Position numbers and translations under genes: made by a program. Below, piece by piece: positions 1-6,762 of a DNA stretch of 9,800 nucleotides. The first letter of the stretch is position 1. Each line of letters starts with the position of its first letter. The DNA lies in assembly GCA_964590755.1 (NCBI GenBank), contig CAZPYK010000063.1, forward strand, positions 1 to 9,800, read 5' to 3'. The DNA is from CAG-390 sp964590755. Its GTDB lineage: Bacteria > Bacillota > Clostridia > Oscillospirales > CAG-272. The notes beneath the pieces were generated by a model. It did no database searches. It was not told the DNA's origin and saw nothing but the letters and a program-made list of their open reading frames with translations.

Positions 1-33
1 GCAAATGATCGGACTTTGATATATGACAGCATG

Positions 34-100
34 AAAAGTCGCCGGACGGCGGTGTAGACGGATAATTGACCGACTGCGCGCGCCCGGGCGACTTTTTCTT
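34..100 (+). terminator. Terminator-like hairpin of an upstream gene
   Basis: AAAAGTCGCC (34-43) pairs perfectly with GGCGACTTTT (87-96), and the right arm runs into a T-rich tract (93-101). The 43-nt loop is long for an intrinsic terminator, although it is GC-rich and may fold internally. It would end a plus-strand gene lying off the left edge. The T-tract abuts the palindromic element that starts at 100. Moderate to low confidence because of the loop length. Confidence 0.4.
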
Positions 101-286
101 TAAGGCAACACCGCACAATTCACGGTCGCCGCCTTTTTTACTCACTTGCTTGCACAAAATCCGTCATATTTCACAAATTCCCTTCGCGTAGGATGAACTA
201 CGCGCGTTGAGGCGGGAAATTTGTTTCATCTGACGAATTTTCCGACTGCGCAATTGAGCAAAAAGAATTGCGCGGTATTGCCTTAA
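100..286. mobile_element. Palindromic MITE-like element, copy 1 (TTAAGGC ends)
   Basis: The ends are inverted repeats of 22 bp (100-121 and 265-286) with 20 of 22 positions matching; each begins TTAAGGCAA. Inside, 160-183 and 214-237 form a second inverted repeat (CCGTCA...TCACAAATT against AAATTTGT...TGACGAA). At the apex CGCGTAG and CTACGCG form a perfect 7-bp stem around GATGAA (185-204). The right arm holds a further perfect hairpin, GCGCAATT (248-255) with AATTGCGC (266-273). The element has no coding capacity, so any movement would need a transposase supplied in trans. The core of about 75 bp is shared with the element at 8666-8826. I see no clear target duplication. Confidence 0.75.
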
Positions 287-305
287 CGAACGCCCCAAAT
301 ACAAT
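278..305 (+). promoter_or_regulatory. Possible promoter of the lipoprotein gene, -35 inside the MITE end
   Basis: TTGCCT (278-283), 16 bp, then TACAAT (300-305). The -10 matches consensus at 5 of 6 positions and the -35 at 3 of 6. The -35 would lie in the terminal inverted repeat of the palindromic element, so insertion could have created or replaced this gene's promoter. The -10 lies 29 bp upstream of the start codon at 335, giving a short leader. Weak -35, so tentative. Confidence 0.3.
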
Positions 306-334
306 TTTAAATATTAATGTTAACGGAGACCTTC

Positions 335-1486
335 ATGAAAACAACGAAAAAGATGATGCTTTCGGCGATAGCCGCTCTTCTCGTCCTGCCTATGCTCGCG
401 GGATGCCAGCTCTCGCAGATACTCGGAACAGTCACCACTACCGCCGCACCGACGGCCGACAGCACCGCCGAGCCTGTCGCGACAGCCCCCGTGCCCGATG
501 CCATGGACTTTTCGACAGTGGATATTTCCAAATATATCAATCTGAACTACAAAAATATTGCTCTCAGCGTCACCTCTCTGCCGATAACGCCGAATGACGC
601 CGAGGTGGAAAAGGAGCTTTCCGACATCCTTATAAGCTACGGCTATTATGATGTAGACACCTCCGCCGAAAAGACATCGATCGGCGACTATATCGAAATG
701 GATTACACCGGCATAATGGACGGCGAGACATTTGACGGCGGCACCAGCGAAAAGGCGACGATATATCTCGATCCCGAGAACAGCGGGTATATAGACGGCT
801 TTGCCGACGGCCTTATCGGCGTTGCTCCGGGCAGCGCGGTGACTCTTGAGCTGACTTTTCCGCAGAATTATTATGAAGATCTTGCGGGCAAGCCGGTCAC
901 CTTCAAGGTCAATGTGCACGGAATATGCCGCGTCAGAATGACCGATGAGACGATCGCCGAATTCAGCGACGGAAAATACAAAACGGTCGTCGATTATAAA
1001 GAATATCTTAAAGATTATCTCACCGAGATATCCGGATACAACGCCTTCAGCGAGGTGGGCGAGGAGCTGCTCGAACGTATTTTGGAGAGCTCGGAGGTCA
1101 TATCCTATCCCGAGGAACAGTACGATTATTATTATTCGATCATAACCAACAGCTATGTCTCATATGCCGCCGATGCGGGAATGGATTACGAGTCCTTCCT
1201 GCTTGCAAACGGGATCACCGCCGAGACCATCGACAGCGACATAAAGAGCTATATCAAGAGCGACCTTGTGCTGCACGGAATAGCGGCGGCGGAAAATATC
1301 GCGCTGACCGACGAAGAATATGATGAATATGTCAATAAATATTATTCCTATTATGCGCAATATCTGCTGCTTTACGGCTACACCAAGGAGCAGATAGTCG
1401 AGCTTTTGCGCGAGCAGGCGTTCAACGAGGCGGTGCTTTTTGCCGCTTTCGGATATTGTGAATTGAGCGTAAAAAGCGCCGAGTGA
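335..1486 (+). CDS. Lipoprotein with trigger-factor-type FKBP peptidyl-prolyl isomerase domain
   Basis: A predicted membrane-anchored extracytoplasmic prolyl isomerase/chaperone of 383 residues. The start at 335 is chosen because GGAG (325-328) lies 6 nt upstream and a lipoprotein signal peptide follows at once: basic MKTTKK, a hydrophobic stretch, then lipobox LAGC with the lipidated cysteine at residue 24. An in-frame ATG at 317 lacks that spacing. Residues 30-60 are a Thr/Ala/Pro-rich linker. Residues 115-199 match the trigger-factor FKBP domain: GDYIEMDYTG, then DGETFDGG, then an IDGFADGLIG segment and a TFPQNYYEDLAGK segment. Residues 200-375 are acidic and Tyr-rich, predicted helical, like the C-terminal chaperone part of trigger factor or SurA-like proteins. 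Unlike cytosolic trigger factor it has a secretion signal and no ribosome-binding N-domain, so it probably helps exported proteins fold at the cell surface. The domain call is firm; client proteins are unknown. It is monocistronic and convergent with the kinase gene. Confidence 0.88.
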   Translation: MKTTKKMMLSAIAALLVLPMLAGCQLSQILGTVTTTAAPTADSTAEPVATAPVPDAMDFSTVDISKYINLNYKNIALSVTSLPITPNDAEVEKELSDILISYGYYDVDTSAEKTSIGDYIEMDYTGIMDGETFDGGTSEKATIYLDPENSGYIDGFADGLIGVAPGSAVTLELTFPQNYYEDLAGKPVTFKVNVHGICRVRMTDETIAEFSDGKYKTVVDYKEYLKDYLTEISGYNAFSEVGEELLERILESSEVISYPEEQYDYYYSIITNSYVSYAADAGMDYESFLLANGITAETIDSDIKSYIKSDLVLHGIAAAENIALTDEEYDEYVNKYYSYYAQYLLLYGYTKEQIVELLREQAFNEAVLFAAFGYCELSVKSAE

Positions 1487-1566
1487 GCCACGCGCCGTCG
1501 TCCGGACGGCGAGATGATCGGTCGAAAAGATCCGTCCTTTTCTTTGCCGACAGCTATCAAACATCA

Positions 1567-1610
1567 AAGTGCCGAGCGTCCTTTTCGGGAAGCTCGGCAC
1601 TTATTTTGTT
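1567..1610 (+). terminator. Rho-independent terminator after the lipoprotein gene
   Basis: AAGTGCCGAGC (1567-1577) pairs perfectly with GCTCGGCACTT (1592-1602) in an 11-bp stem with a 14-nt loop, followed by ATTTTGTTT. It lies between two convergent genes and may also stop the minus-strand kinase operon, though its tail in that direction is weaker. A smaller perfect hairpin just before it (CGCCGTC 1493-1499 with GACGGCG 1505-1511, 5-nt loop) lacks a T-tract and is probably only accessory. Confidence 0.85.
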
Positions 1611-1704
1611 TATCGGCTTGATTCGAAAGTGAAGCGCAGCTCTGCGTTTTTCGACAAAGCCACGATAACGGAGTGCCTTCATTTTTCTTTATATCATATC
1701 AAGC

Positions 1705-2589
1705 TCATCCAAAGGAAAGCGTTATTGACAACGTGTTTCCCTTATAATTATAATCGGCGGATATGGAACCGCCCATTCGCTCGGTCAGCAGCTTGGCAAT
1801 AGACAGACCGAGCCCCGTGGATCTCCGCGCGGAGTCCACGGTATAGAATCGGTCAAAGAGCTTGCCGACGTCAACAGACGAAAGCTCGGATGCCGTATTG
1901 GAGAATGTGATCTCTCCCGTGTCGCTCATCGTTACCGAAAGATCGCCGTCGCTGTATTTGACCGCGTTGCCGATAATGTTGCCGAAAATGCGCGACAATG
2001 CGGATCTGTCGAGAATGCGAACGATATCGCTGTCGGGGAGCGAGATATTCGGCGTGATGTTCTTCTGCTCAAGCGCTCCGTAAAAGGAGATCAGCGTATC
2101 TTCAAGCACTCTGCCGACGTTGACATTTTCGCGGTTCAGATCGGATACGGACGAGATAACCGAATATCTGAACAGCTCCTCGGTCAGAGCTTTAAGCGCT
2201 TCGGTACGGTTGGCGATCTGCTTCACATACCGTCTTGTGTTCTCCGTCATTTCCTCCGCTTCAAGCAGTTCAAGATAACCGCATATTGCCGTAAGAGGAG
2301 TGCGCAGGTCGTGAGATATATTCGTAACCGCTTCTTTAAGCTCCCGATCTCCGCTTATATACCGTCTGCGTCGGCGGCGAAGCTCGGCAAGCTGTCTTGC
2401 GATCTCACTTGCAAGGCGGCGCATGTGCTTATCACCGGACGAAACCGTAATAAGCTGATTTGTATCCGAAGAAAGGTGCTCCGAAAGACAAGTGCATATC
2501 TCGTCCATGCTTTTTTGCATCATTCGGATCTTGATCAAAAGTATGAAAAGCATCACGGCAAGCATGCCGCAAATTATCCAAGGGAGCAT
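1705..2589 (-). CDS. Sensor histidine kinase, one membrane helix, of the ABC-linked peptide-antibiotic type
   Basis: A 294-residue kinase predicted to phosphorylate the response regulator encoded at 4525-5184. Residues 3-22 form the only membrane helix; there is no extracellular domain and no recognisable HAMP segment. An Arg-rich stretch (about 71-76) precedes the dimerisation/phosphoacceptor motif NISHDLRTPLT with His93. The ATPase part has an N-box (FGNIIGNAVKYS, about 202-213), LFDRFY (244-249) and a G2 box STGLGLSIAK (257-266). The usual DxGxG G1 box is replaced by a SNTAS segment near 230-234. I recall this as common in small clostridial kinases beside BcrA-type transporters, so it need not mean inactivity. 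The ribosome site GAGGTG lies 8 nt before the ATG, and the permease stop codon is 12 nt upstream, indicating co-transcription. Lacking a sensor domain, it probably detects its signal through the membrane or the neighbouring transporter (inference). Confidence 0.9.
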   Translation of the reverse strand: MLPWIICGMLAVMLFILLIKIRMMQKSMDEICTCLSEHLSSDTNQLITVSSGDKHMRRLASEIARQLAELRRRRRRYISGDRELKEAVTNISHDLRTPLTAICGYLELLEAEEMTENTRRYVKQIANRTEALKALTEELFRYSVISSVSDLNRENVNVGRVLEDTLISFYGALEQKNITPNISLPDSDIVRILDRSALSRIFGNIIGNAVKYSDGDLSVTMSDTGEITFSNTASELSSVDVGKLFDRFYTVDSARRSTGLGLSIAKLLTERMGGSISADYNYKGNTLSITLSFG

Positions 2590-2601
2590 CCCTCTCTCAC
2601 C

Positions 2602-3522
2602 TCACTTCAATTCTTTTTTACGGAAGCAGAAGTATCCAAACGCGCCGACCGCCGCAAGCACTGTTATCGTATAGATAATGTTGATCGCCGTATTGCGTAT
2701 GTCATCTTCGGTCGGCATATCCGAAGACAGATAATACCTCCATTCATCGCTGTATTCGCTGAAGCCACCGTACCCAAACCAACTGTACGTCATAGAATTG
2801 TATTCACCGATATGGCAATACGGCGACAGATGCTCAACCGCGATCAGCACCCGGCGAGGTGCCCCGTCAATGTAATATGGGTTCTTGACCAAACGCATTG
2901 AATCGGGAATGACATCGAAAGAAATATATACATTCCCATCATCATCGGTGATCTCGACCTTCTCATAGTCATATTCCACATTATATTCCGGCTGGTTCAG
3001 CAGATTGATGAGTTGCTGCGAGAAAAACGCCACAGCCACCACCAGGATCACACTGACCACCAATGCTATAAATCTATTGTTAATTAAGCAGACAACAACG
3101 GTGACCATTGCCGCAAAAAACATATTTACGAGCAACACATCGACAAACATCAGGGCAAGGATGCTCGTCGGAAGAACACCGAAGGTATAGCTGTTAAATG
3201 CGGTAAAAATACCGGCGTAGACCAAAAACATAGCAATCGCCGCGCCCTCGGCAAGTACCAGCTCGGAGAGAAACACCGCGCCCTTTGTGTGTCCCGCAAT
3301 GATCTTGTTGCGGAAGCTGCCCTCCGCATGTTCTCTGCCGATGAGCCACGAGATGACCACGGCAAAGACAATAAATTCGATCATAATATAAAAATCATCA
3401 AGATACCACATATAGGTGTTATATGCGCAAATAAGCGCAATGACCGCCGTGGCAAGGATGCCCAGCCAAAAGATAACGCTGCGAAGATATCTGCGCACAC
3501 CGGCGTGAAGCAATTCAGCCAT
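2602..3522 (-). CDS. ABC-2 type transporter permease
   Basis: A 306-residue membrane subunit that would pair with the ATPase encoded just upstream. The start at 3522 is preferred over a GTG at 3531 because GGAGGTGAGG sits directly before this ATG; the ATG overlaps the ATPase stop codon region by 8 nt (ATGGCTGA), a translational-coupling arrangement. Six hydrophobic segments are visible at about residues 16-36, 46-62, 89-109, 119-147, 150-168 and 279-300. The FRNKIIAGHTKG segment (70-81) after helix 2 is the usual cytoplasmic loop of ABC-2 permeases. Residues 172-275 form a large acidic, Tyr-rich loop between helices 5 and 6, predicted extracellular and a candidate site for binding the peptide substrate. 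The family includes lantibiotic and bacitracin immunity transporters; the actual substrate cannot be read from the sequence. Confidence 0.85.
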   Translation of the reverse strand: MAELLHAGVRRYLRSVIFWLGILATAVIALICAYNTYMWYLDDFYIMIEFIVFAVVISWLIGREHAEGSFRNKIIAGHTKGAVFLSELVLAEGAAIAMFLVYAGIFTAFNSYTFGVLPTSILALMFVDVLLVNMFFAAMVTVVVCLINNRFIALVVSVILVVAVAFFSQQLINLLNQPEYNVEYDYEKVEITDDDGNVYISFDVIPDSMRLVKNPYYIDGAPRRVLIAVEHLSPYCHIGEYNSMTYSWFGYGGFSEYSDEWRYYLSSDMPTEDDIRNTAINIIYTITVLAAVGAFGYFCFRKKELK

Positions 3523-4429
3523 TGACCTCACCTCCGATCAAGTTGATGTAATAGGTCTCAAGATCTTCGTCCTGTTCGTGTGAGCTTATGAGGACGCAGT
3601 CCTCCCGGGCGAGCTCCATAACGAGCTCGGACAGAACTATGCCTCCGTAGATGTTGGCTTGAGTATCCGAGATCACCTCATATTCCTTTTCCATTCTGTC
3701 AAGCACACGCACAAGGGCCTTTATGTCACTGACCTCAATGCGAACGCATTTTCGGCAAGCCGCTTCAAGCTCCTCGGCACTTATCTCCTTGACAATGTGA
3801 CCTTTTTCAATAAAGCCGTAGTGCGTAGCGAGCTTGGAAAGCTCTCCGAGAATATGGCTTGAGATCAACACGGTGATGCCGTGTTCACGGTTGAGCTTCA
3901 AAATAAGCTCTCTTACCTCAACGATGCCTTGAGGATCAAGACCGTTTATCGGCTCGTCAAGCACGATAAAATCGGGATTGCCGATCAGAGCCACCGCTAT
4001 GCCCAGTCTTTGCTTCATACCGAGCGAAAAGTGACGGACTCTCTTTCTTCCCGTATCGCCAAGTCCCACGAGCTTCAAGATCTCGGGTATACTGTCGTAA
4101 TTCGGCAACCCGAGAACGAGGGCTTGCTGTCGGAGATTGCCCTCTGCGGTCATATCAAGATAGATAGCCGGCGTTTCGACCACCGCACCCATTCTGTGCC
4201 TTGACTTCGATATTTGTCTGTCCTTGTTCGATATTCCGTAAAGCGAGTATTCGCCCGACGTCGGCTCTTGCAAGCCGCAAATGACACGGATGAGGGTAGT
4301 CTTACCCGCGCCGTTTCTTCCCACAAAGCCATAGATCGCTCCTTTGGGAATGTGCATTGTCAGATCCTTCAACGCTTCAAACTTACGATAAGTCTTTGAC
4401 AGCGCCGAAGTCGTTAGTACGTATTCCAT
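3515..4429 (-). CDS. ABC transporter ATP-binding protein, BcrA/lantibiotic-immunity type
   Basis: A 304-residue ATPase driving the neighbouring permease. It has Walker A GRNGAGKTT (37-45), signature FSLGMKQR (134-141, the SLGMK variant seen in BcrA-like and lantibiotic-immunity ATPases), Walker B FIVLDEP (154-160) followed by INGLDP, and an H-loop ISSH ending at His192. The Q-loop position reads VVETPAIY (83-90), usual for this group. Residues 210-304 form the C-terminal extension typical of drug-efflux ATPases. GGGAGG lies 12 nt before the ATG, a rather long spacing. The gene is downstream of the repeat-bearing promoter region at 4467-4521 and is translationally coupled to the permease. The likely role is removal of, or protection against, a membrane-active peptide; this is family-level inference. 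Confidence 0.92.
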   Translation of the reverse strand: MEYVLTTSALSKTYRKFEALKDLTMHIPKGAIYGFVGRNGAGKTTLIRVICGLQEPTSGEYSLYGISNKDRQISKSRHRMGAVVETPAIYLDMTAEGNLRQQALVLGLPNYDSIPEILKLVGLGDTGRKRVRHFSLGMKQRLGIAVALIGNPDFIVLDEPINGLDPQGIVEVRELILKLNREHGITVLISSHILGELSKLATHYGFIEKGHIVKEISAEELEAACRKCVRIEVSDIKALVRVLDRMEKEYEVISDTQANIYGGIVLSELVMELAREDCVLISSHEQDEDLETYYINLIGGEVNG

Positions 4430-4470
4430 TTTGAATTTTAACCTCCCGAGAATTTCGATGCTGCCATTTT

Positions 4471-4498
4471 ATAATAAAAGCGTAAAGATAGCGGTAAA
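4471..4498 (-). promoter_or_regulatory. Predicted promoter of the ABC-permease-kinase genes
   Basis: Read on the minus strand, TTTACC (4498-4493), 16 bp, then TATTAT (4476-4471). An overlapping alternative -10 is TATAAA (4473-4468). The -35 is poor, which suits an activator-dependent promoter, and it lies inside one of four direct repeats. The transcript would begin about 30 nt before the ATPase start codon. Confidence is limited by the weak -35. Confidence 0.45.
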
Positions 4499-4521
4499 AA
4501 AAGCGGTTAAGATTTCGTAAA
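4478..4521 (-). promoter_or_regulatory. Four direct repeats, probable response-regulator operator
   Basis: On the minus strand the motif TTTACCGCT recurs as TTTACGAA (4521-4514), TTAACCGCT (4510-4502), TTTACCGCT (4498-4490) and TTTACGCTT (4486-4478). The shared edge moves by 11, 12 and 12 bp, close to one helical turn, so all copies face the same side. OmpR-type regulators bind direct repeats at this spacing as head-to-tail dimers. The array begins 4 bp after the regulator stop codon and overlaps the -35 of the downstream genes, which suggests that the regulator at 4525-5184 controls the transporter and kinase. No binding has been shown. Confidence 0.6.
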
Positions 4522-4524
4522 GTT

Positions 4525-5184
4525 TTATTTTGTCAGCTTGAAGCCAATACCCCATACCGCTTCAATGTAGTCTTTGCCGGAAGCGTCACGAAGCTTTTTG
4601 CGGAGATTGCTGACGTGGATCTTCAGCGAGCTTTCGGTACAATCGGGAGTATCAAGACCAATGTGGTCGAGCAGCTGCGATTTGGATACCGCTTGCGTAC
4701 TGTTCAGCATCAGATATTTCAGTATGGCGTATTCCGTTCTCGTCAGCTTCAGAGCCGCATCACCCACCGTTACGGTATAGTTCGCCGTATTCAATGTTAT
4801 TGCATCGTAATGCAGCAAAGCGGCTTGAACCGTTGTGCTTCTCAGAGCTACCGTTATTCTTGCAAGAAGTTCCTTTATATTGAACGGCTTGGTAATGTAA
4901 TCCACCGCCCCGCCAAGCAACAGCTCCACCTTGTTATCCACGTCGATCTTGGCACTTACGACGATCACGGGAATGTTTTTAATTTTGGGTAATATCTGCT
5001 CACCCGAAAGTCCGGGGAGCATCAGATCGAGTAATATGAGGTCGGGGGTCTTGCTTGAAAGCAGCATCAGAGCTTCGGTTCCCGAATAGGCGCGAATTAC
5101 GCCATATCCCGCTTTCACGAGGGATTCTTCAAGCATATTGCCGATGTGTATATCATCATCTATTATTGCGATTGTTTTGTTCAT
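4525..5184 (-). CDS. OmpR-family DNA-binding response regulator
   Basis: A 219-residue regulator. The start at 5184 is chosen over 5217 because GGAG lies 6 nt upstream and the receiver fold begins immediately (MNKTIAIIDDD). The receiver domain (1-115) has the acidic pair Asp10/Asp11, phosphoacceptor Asp53 in LLDLMLPG, Ser77 and Lys99 in ITKPF. The winged-helix DNA-binding domain (about 120-219) shows LTRTEYAILKYL, a recognition-helix region SSLKIHVSNLRKKL, and a terminal WGIGFKL wing. It is the first gene of the regulator-ATPase-permease-kinase set and is most likely phosphorylated by the kinase at 1705-2589. It may be read from its own promoter or by readthrough from the ATPase gene at 5334-6635, since no terminator is evident between them. 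Probable target: the direct repeats at 4478-4521. Confidence 0.93.
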   Translation of the reverse strand: MNKTIAIIDDDIHIGNMLEESLVKAGYGVIRAYSGTEALMLLSSKTPDLILLDLMLPGLSGEQILPKIKNIPVIVVSAKIDVDNKVELLLGGAVDYITKPFNIKELLARITVALRSTTVQAALLHYDAITLNTANYTVTVGDAALKLTRTEYAILKYLMLNSTQAVSKSQLLDHIGLDTPDCTESSLKIHVSNLRKKLRDASGKDYIEAVWGIGFKLTK

Positions 5185-5199
5185 ATCGATCTCCGTTTC

Positions 5200-5215
5200 G
5201 CCGCCATGCGGCGGC
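5200..5215 (-). promoter_or_regulatory. Hairpin just upstream of the response-regulator ribosome site
   Basis: GCCGCC and GGCGGC form a perfect all-GC 6-bp stem with a 4-nt loop, ending 5 nt before the GGAG ribosome site (5194-5191) in the leader. It could influence ribosome access or mRNA stability. There is no T-tract after it, so it is not a terminator. The rest of the 149-bp gap 5185-5333 shows no convincing promoter. Confidence 0.35.
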
Positions 5216-5333
5216 ACAAATTTCCGCGTGAAACATTTTTTCCCGATTTGGTTTCATTGAACTTTCACGACAAACACCTCTGCAAATTCTTATTAATCTC
5301 AATCTGTAATACCGAATATTCTTTCCGTTGCCA

Positions 5334-6635
5334 TCAAAACGTTTCATTCAGCAAAAAATCATAAATGCCGAGATGCAGTATTCCGTATTCATCCGTCCAA
5401 GCGGGCATATTTGATCTTGTGATCACGATACGTCTTGTAAAATCTCTCGGTATTTTCAAAAACGGTCGAAGCTCCTGTGCCGTTTTTTCGGAAGTGTCGA
5501 GATTCAAAGCAGATTGTATATAATACTTTTCTCCCGCACTTTCCGCATTGACGACAAAATCGATCTCATACGTCTTTCGTTTTCTTTTTTCTCCGGTACC
5601 TTCGATCGTTTCGACAACACCGACATCGACCGAATGTCCTCGTCCCATGAGCTCGCTATAGATCACATTTTCCATCAAATGCGTTTCTTCAAGCCGGCGG
5701 AAATTCAGTCGCGCATTGCGCAGACCGGTATCCACACAATAATATTTGCTCGGATAGGAAAAGTATTTTCTGCCTTTTACATCGTAACGATCCGACCGTT
5801 CAAACAGATAGGCTTCAGTCAAATAACCGAGGTATGTGGCGACCGTTTCGCTGTCTATCTTGGTCTGCCTTACCGTCATCAAGGTGTCTGCGATCTTACT
5901 GGCATTGGTCAAGGATCCGACTGCCGAGCAAAGCTCATCGGCGATCAGCGCAAGAGATTCGGGATGAGCAACATGGTGTCGTTCCAAAATATCCTTCAAA
6001 TAAGTCTCTTTGAACAGATCCGACAGATATTTTTTCTTGTCTGCGGCATCTTCATAAAAAGCAGTCATCGGGAGTCCGCCGTAGGTCAGATATTCCGAGA
6101 ATGCATCCGATTTGTCACCGCCTCGGTAGGCATAGAACTCCGAGAAGGACAGCGGGCGGATATGAAGCTCATCGCCACGACCTCGAAATTCGGTTGCAAT
6201 ATCGCTTGAAAGCATTTTTGAATTGCTACCGGTCACGTATATATCTATATTGCCCTTCTGCATGAGAGAATTGAGGACATCGTAAAAGGATATCAGTATT
6301 TCCGGATTGTCTTGAATTTTCTTTTTGCCGACATATTGGATCTCATCAAGCAGTACATAGTAACGCTCTCCGTTTGCCGGTGTATTTGCTTCCAAATATT
6401 CGGCAAGCACCATCGGATCACGATACTTTGCGTTCAGAATGTTATCCAGCGCCAAACCGATGATCTGCCCCTCGGCAACACCGCTTTCCAAAAGGTACTG
6501 ACGGTACAGCGTAAACAGCAGATAAGATTTTCCACATCTGCGCACCCCTGTGATCACCTTGACAAGACCGTTGTCACGCTTGGCGATCAGCCTTTTCAAA
6601 TATGCATTTCTTTCGATTCGTTCTTGCTCTTTCAT
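5334..6635 (-). CDS. AAA-type ATPase with DUF4143 C-terminal domain
   Basis: A 433-residue protein of the widespread AAA_14/DUF4143 family, whose cellular role is not established. The start at 6635 has AGGAG 8 nt upstream. Walker A is GVRRCGKS (30-37, Lys36), Walker B YVLLDEIQ (93-100), a sensor-1-like VTGSNS (134-139) and a probable arginine finger FRGRGDE (150-156). LSFSEFYAYR and YLTYGGLP follow, as usual in the family. A helical, winged-helix-like middle (about 205-285) leads to a C-terminal nuclease-like fold: Glu328, then EIDFVV (358-362 region), then YYIQSA (371-376). In many members the lysine of a PD-(D/E)xK site is replaced by glutamine in this IQ motif, as here, so DNA cleavage is doubtful. 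It is expressed from a consensus promoter. No partner gene is obvious; the response-regulator operon downstream may be unrelated. Confidence 0.88.
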   Translation of the reverse strand: MKEQERIERNAYLKRLIAKRDNGLVKVITGVRRCGKSYLLFTLYRQYLLESGVAEGQIIGLALDNILNAKYRDPMVLAEYLEANTPANGERYYVLLDEIQYVGKKKIQDNPEILISFYDVLNSLMQKGNIDIYVTGSNSKMLSSDIATEFRGRGDELHIRPLSFSEFYAYRGGDKSDAFSEYLTYGGLPMTAFYEDAADKKKYLSDLFKETYLKDILERHHVAHPESLALIADELCSAVGSLTNASKIADTLMTVRQTKIDSETVATYLGYLTEAYLFERSDRYDVKGRKYFSYPSKYYCVDTGLRNARLNFRRLEETHLMENVIYSELMGRGHSVDVGVVETIEGTGEKRKRKTYEIDFVVNAESAGEKYYIQSALNLDTSEKTAQELRPFLKIPRDFTRRIVITRSNMPAWTDEYGILHLGIYDFLLNETF

Positions 6636-6646
6636 CAGCGAGTCTC

Positions 6647-6762
6647 CTTTCGGAACTTCCGTGTGTTATCACGCATTTGTCGGTGTTTATTATACCATAT
6701 ATTCGGCTCTCTGTCAATATCATTTCCGAAAGTTTGGTGAATTATCACGAAAATTCCGAAAG
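6647..6762. repeat. Paired motifs flanking the ATPase promoter, possible operator
   Basis: TTCCGAAAG occurs at 6724-6732 and 6754-6762, and as its reverse complement CTTTCGGAA at 6647-6655, where it overlaps the ribosome site. TTATCACG occurs at 6666-6673 and 6742-6749, 76 bp apart or about seven helical turns. Both TTATCACG copies sit in small inverted repeats (CGTG...CACG and GGTGA...TCAC). The motifs lie on both sides of the -35/-10 pair, as expected for repression by looping or by two-site binding. Function is inferred from position only. Confidence 0.4.
6689..6717 (-). promoter_or_regulatory. Perfect sigma-A promoter of the DUF4143 ATPase gene
   Basis: On the minus strand TTGACA (6717-6712), a 17-bp spacer, then TATAAT (6694-6689). 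Both hexamers and the spacing match consensus exactly. The start codon is 53 bp downstream of the -10. A promoter this strong normally needs a repressor, and paired motifs flank it (6647-6762). Confidence 0.9.

Noticed and set aside
320..919. Minus-strand open frame of 199 codons
   Set aside because: It is antisense to the FKBP lipoprotein, which has a ribosome site, signal peptide and domain match.
5514..6209. Plus-strand open frame of 231 codons
   Set aside because: It is antisense to the DUF4143 ATPase with its Walker motifs. It has no ribosome site or family resemblance.
5334..6635. Defence system or toxin-antitoxin role for the DUF4143 ATPase
   Set aside because: No partner gene, nuclease with intact catalytic lysine, or defence neighbour is present. 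The family role is not established.
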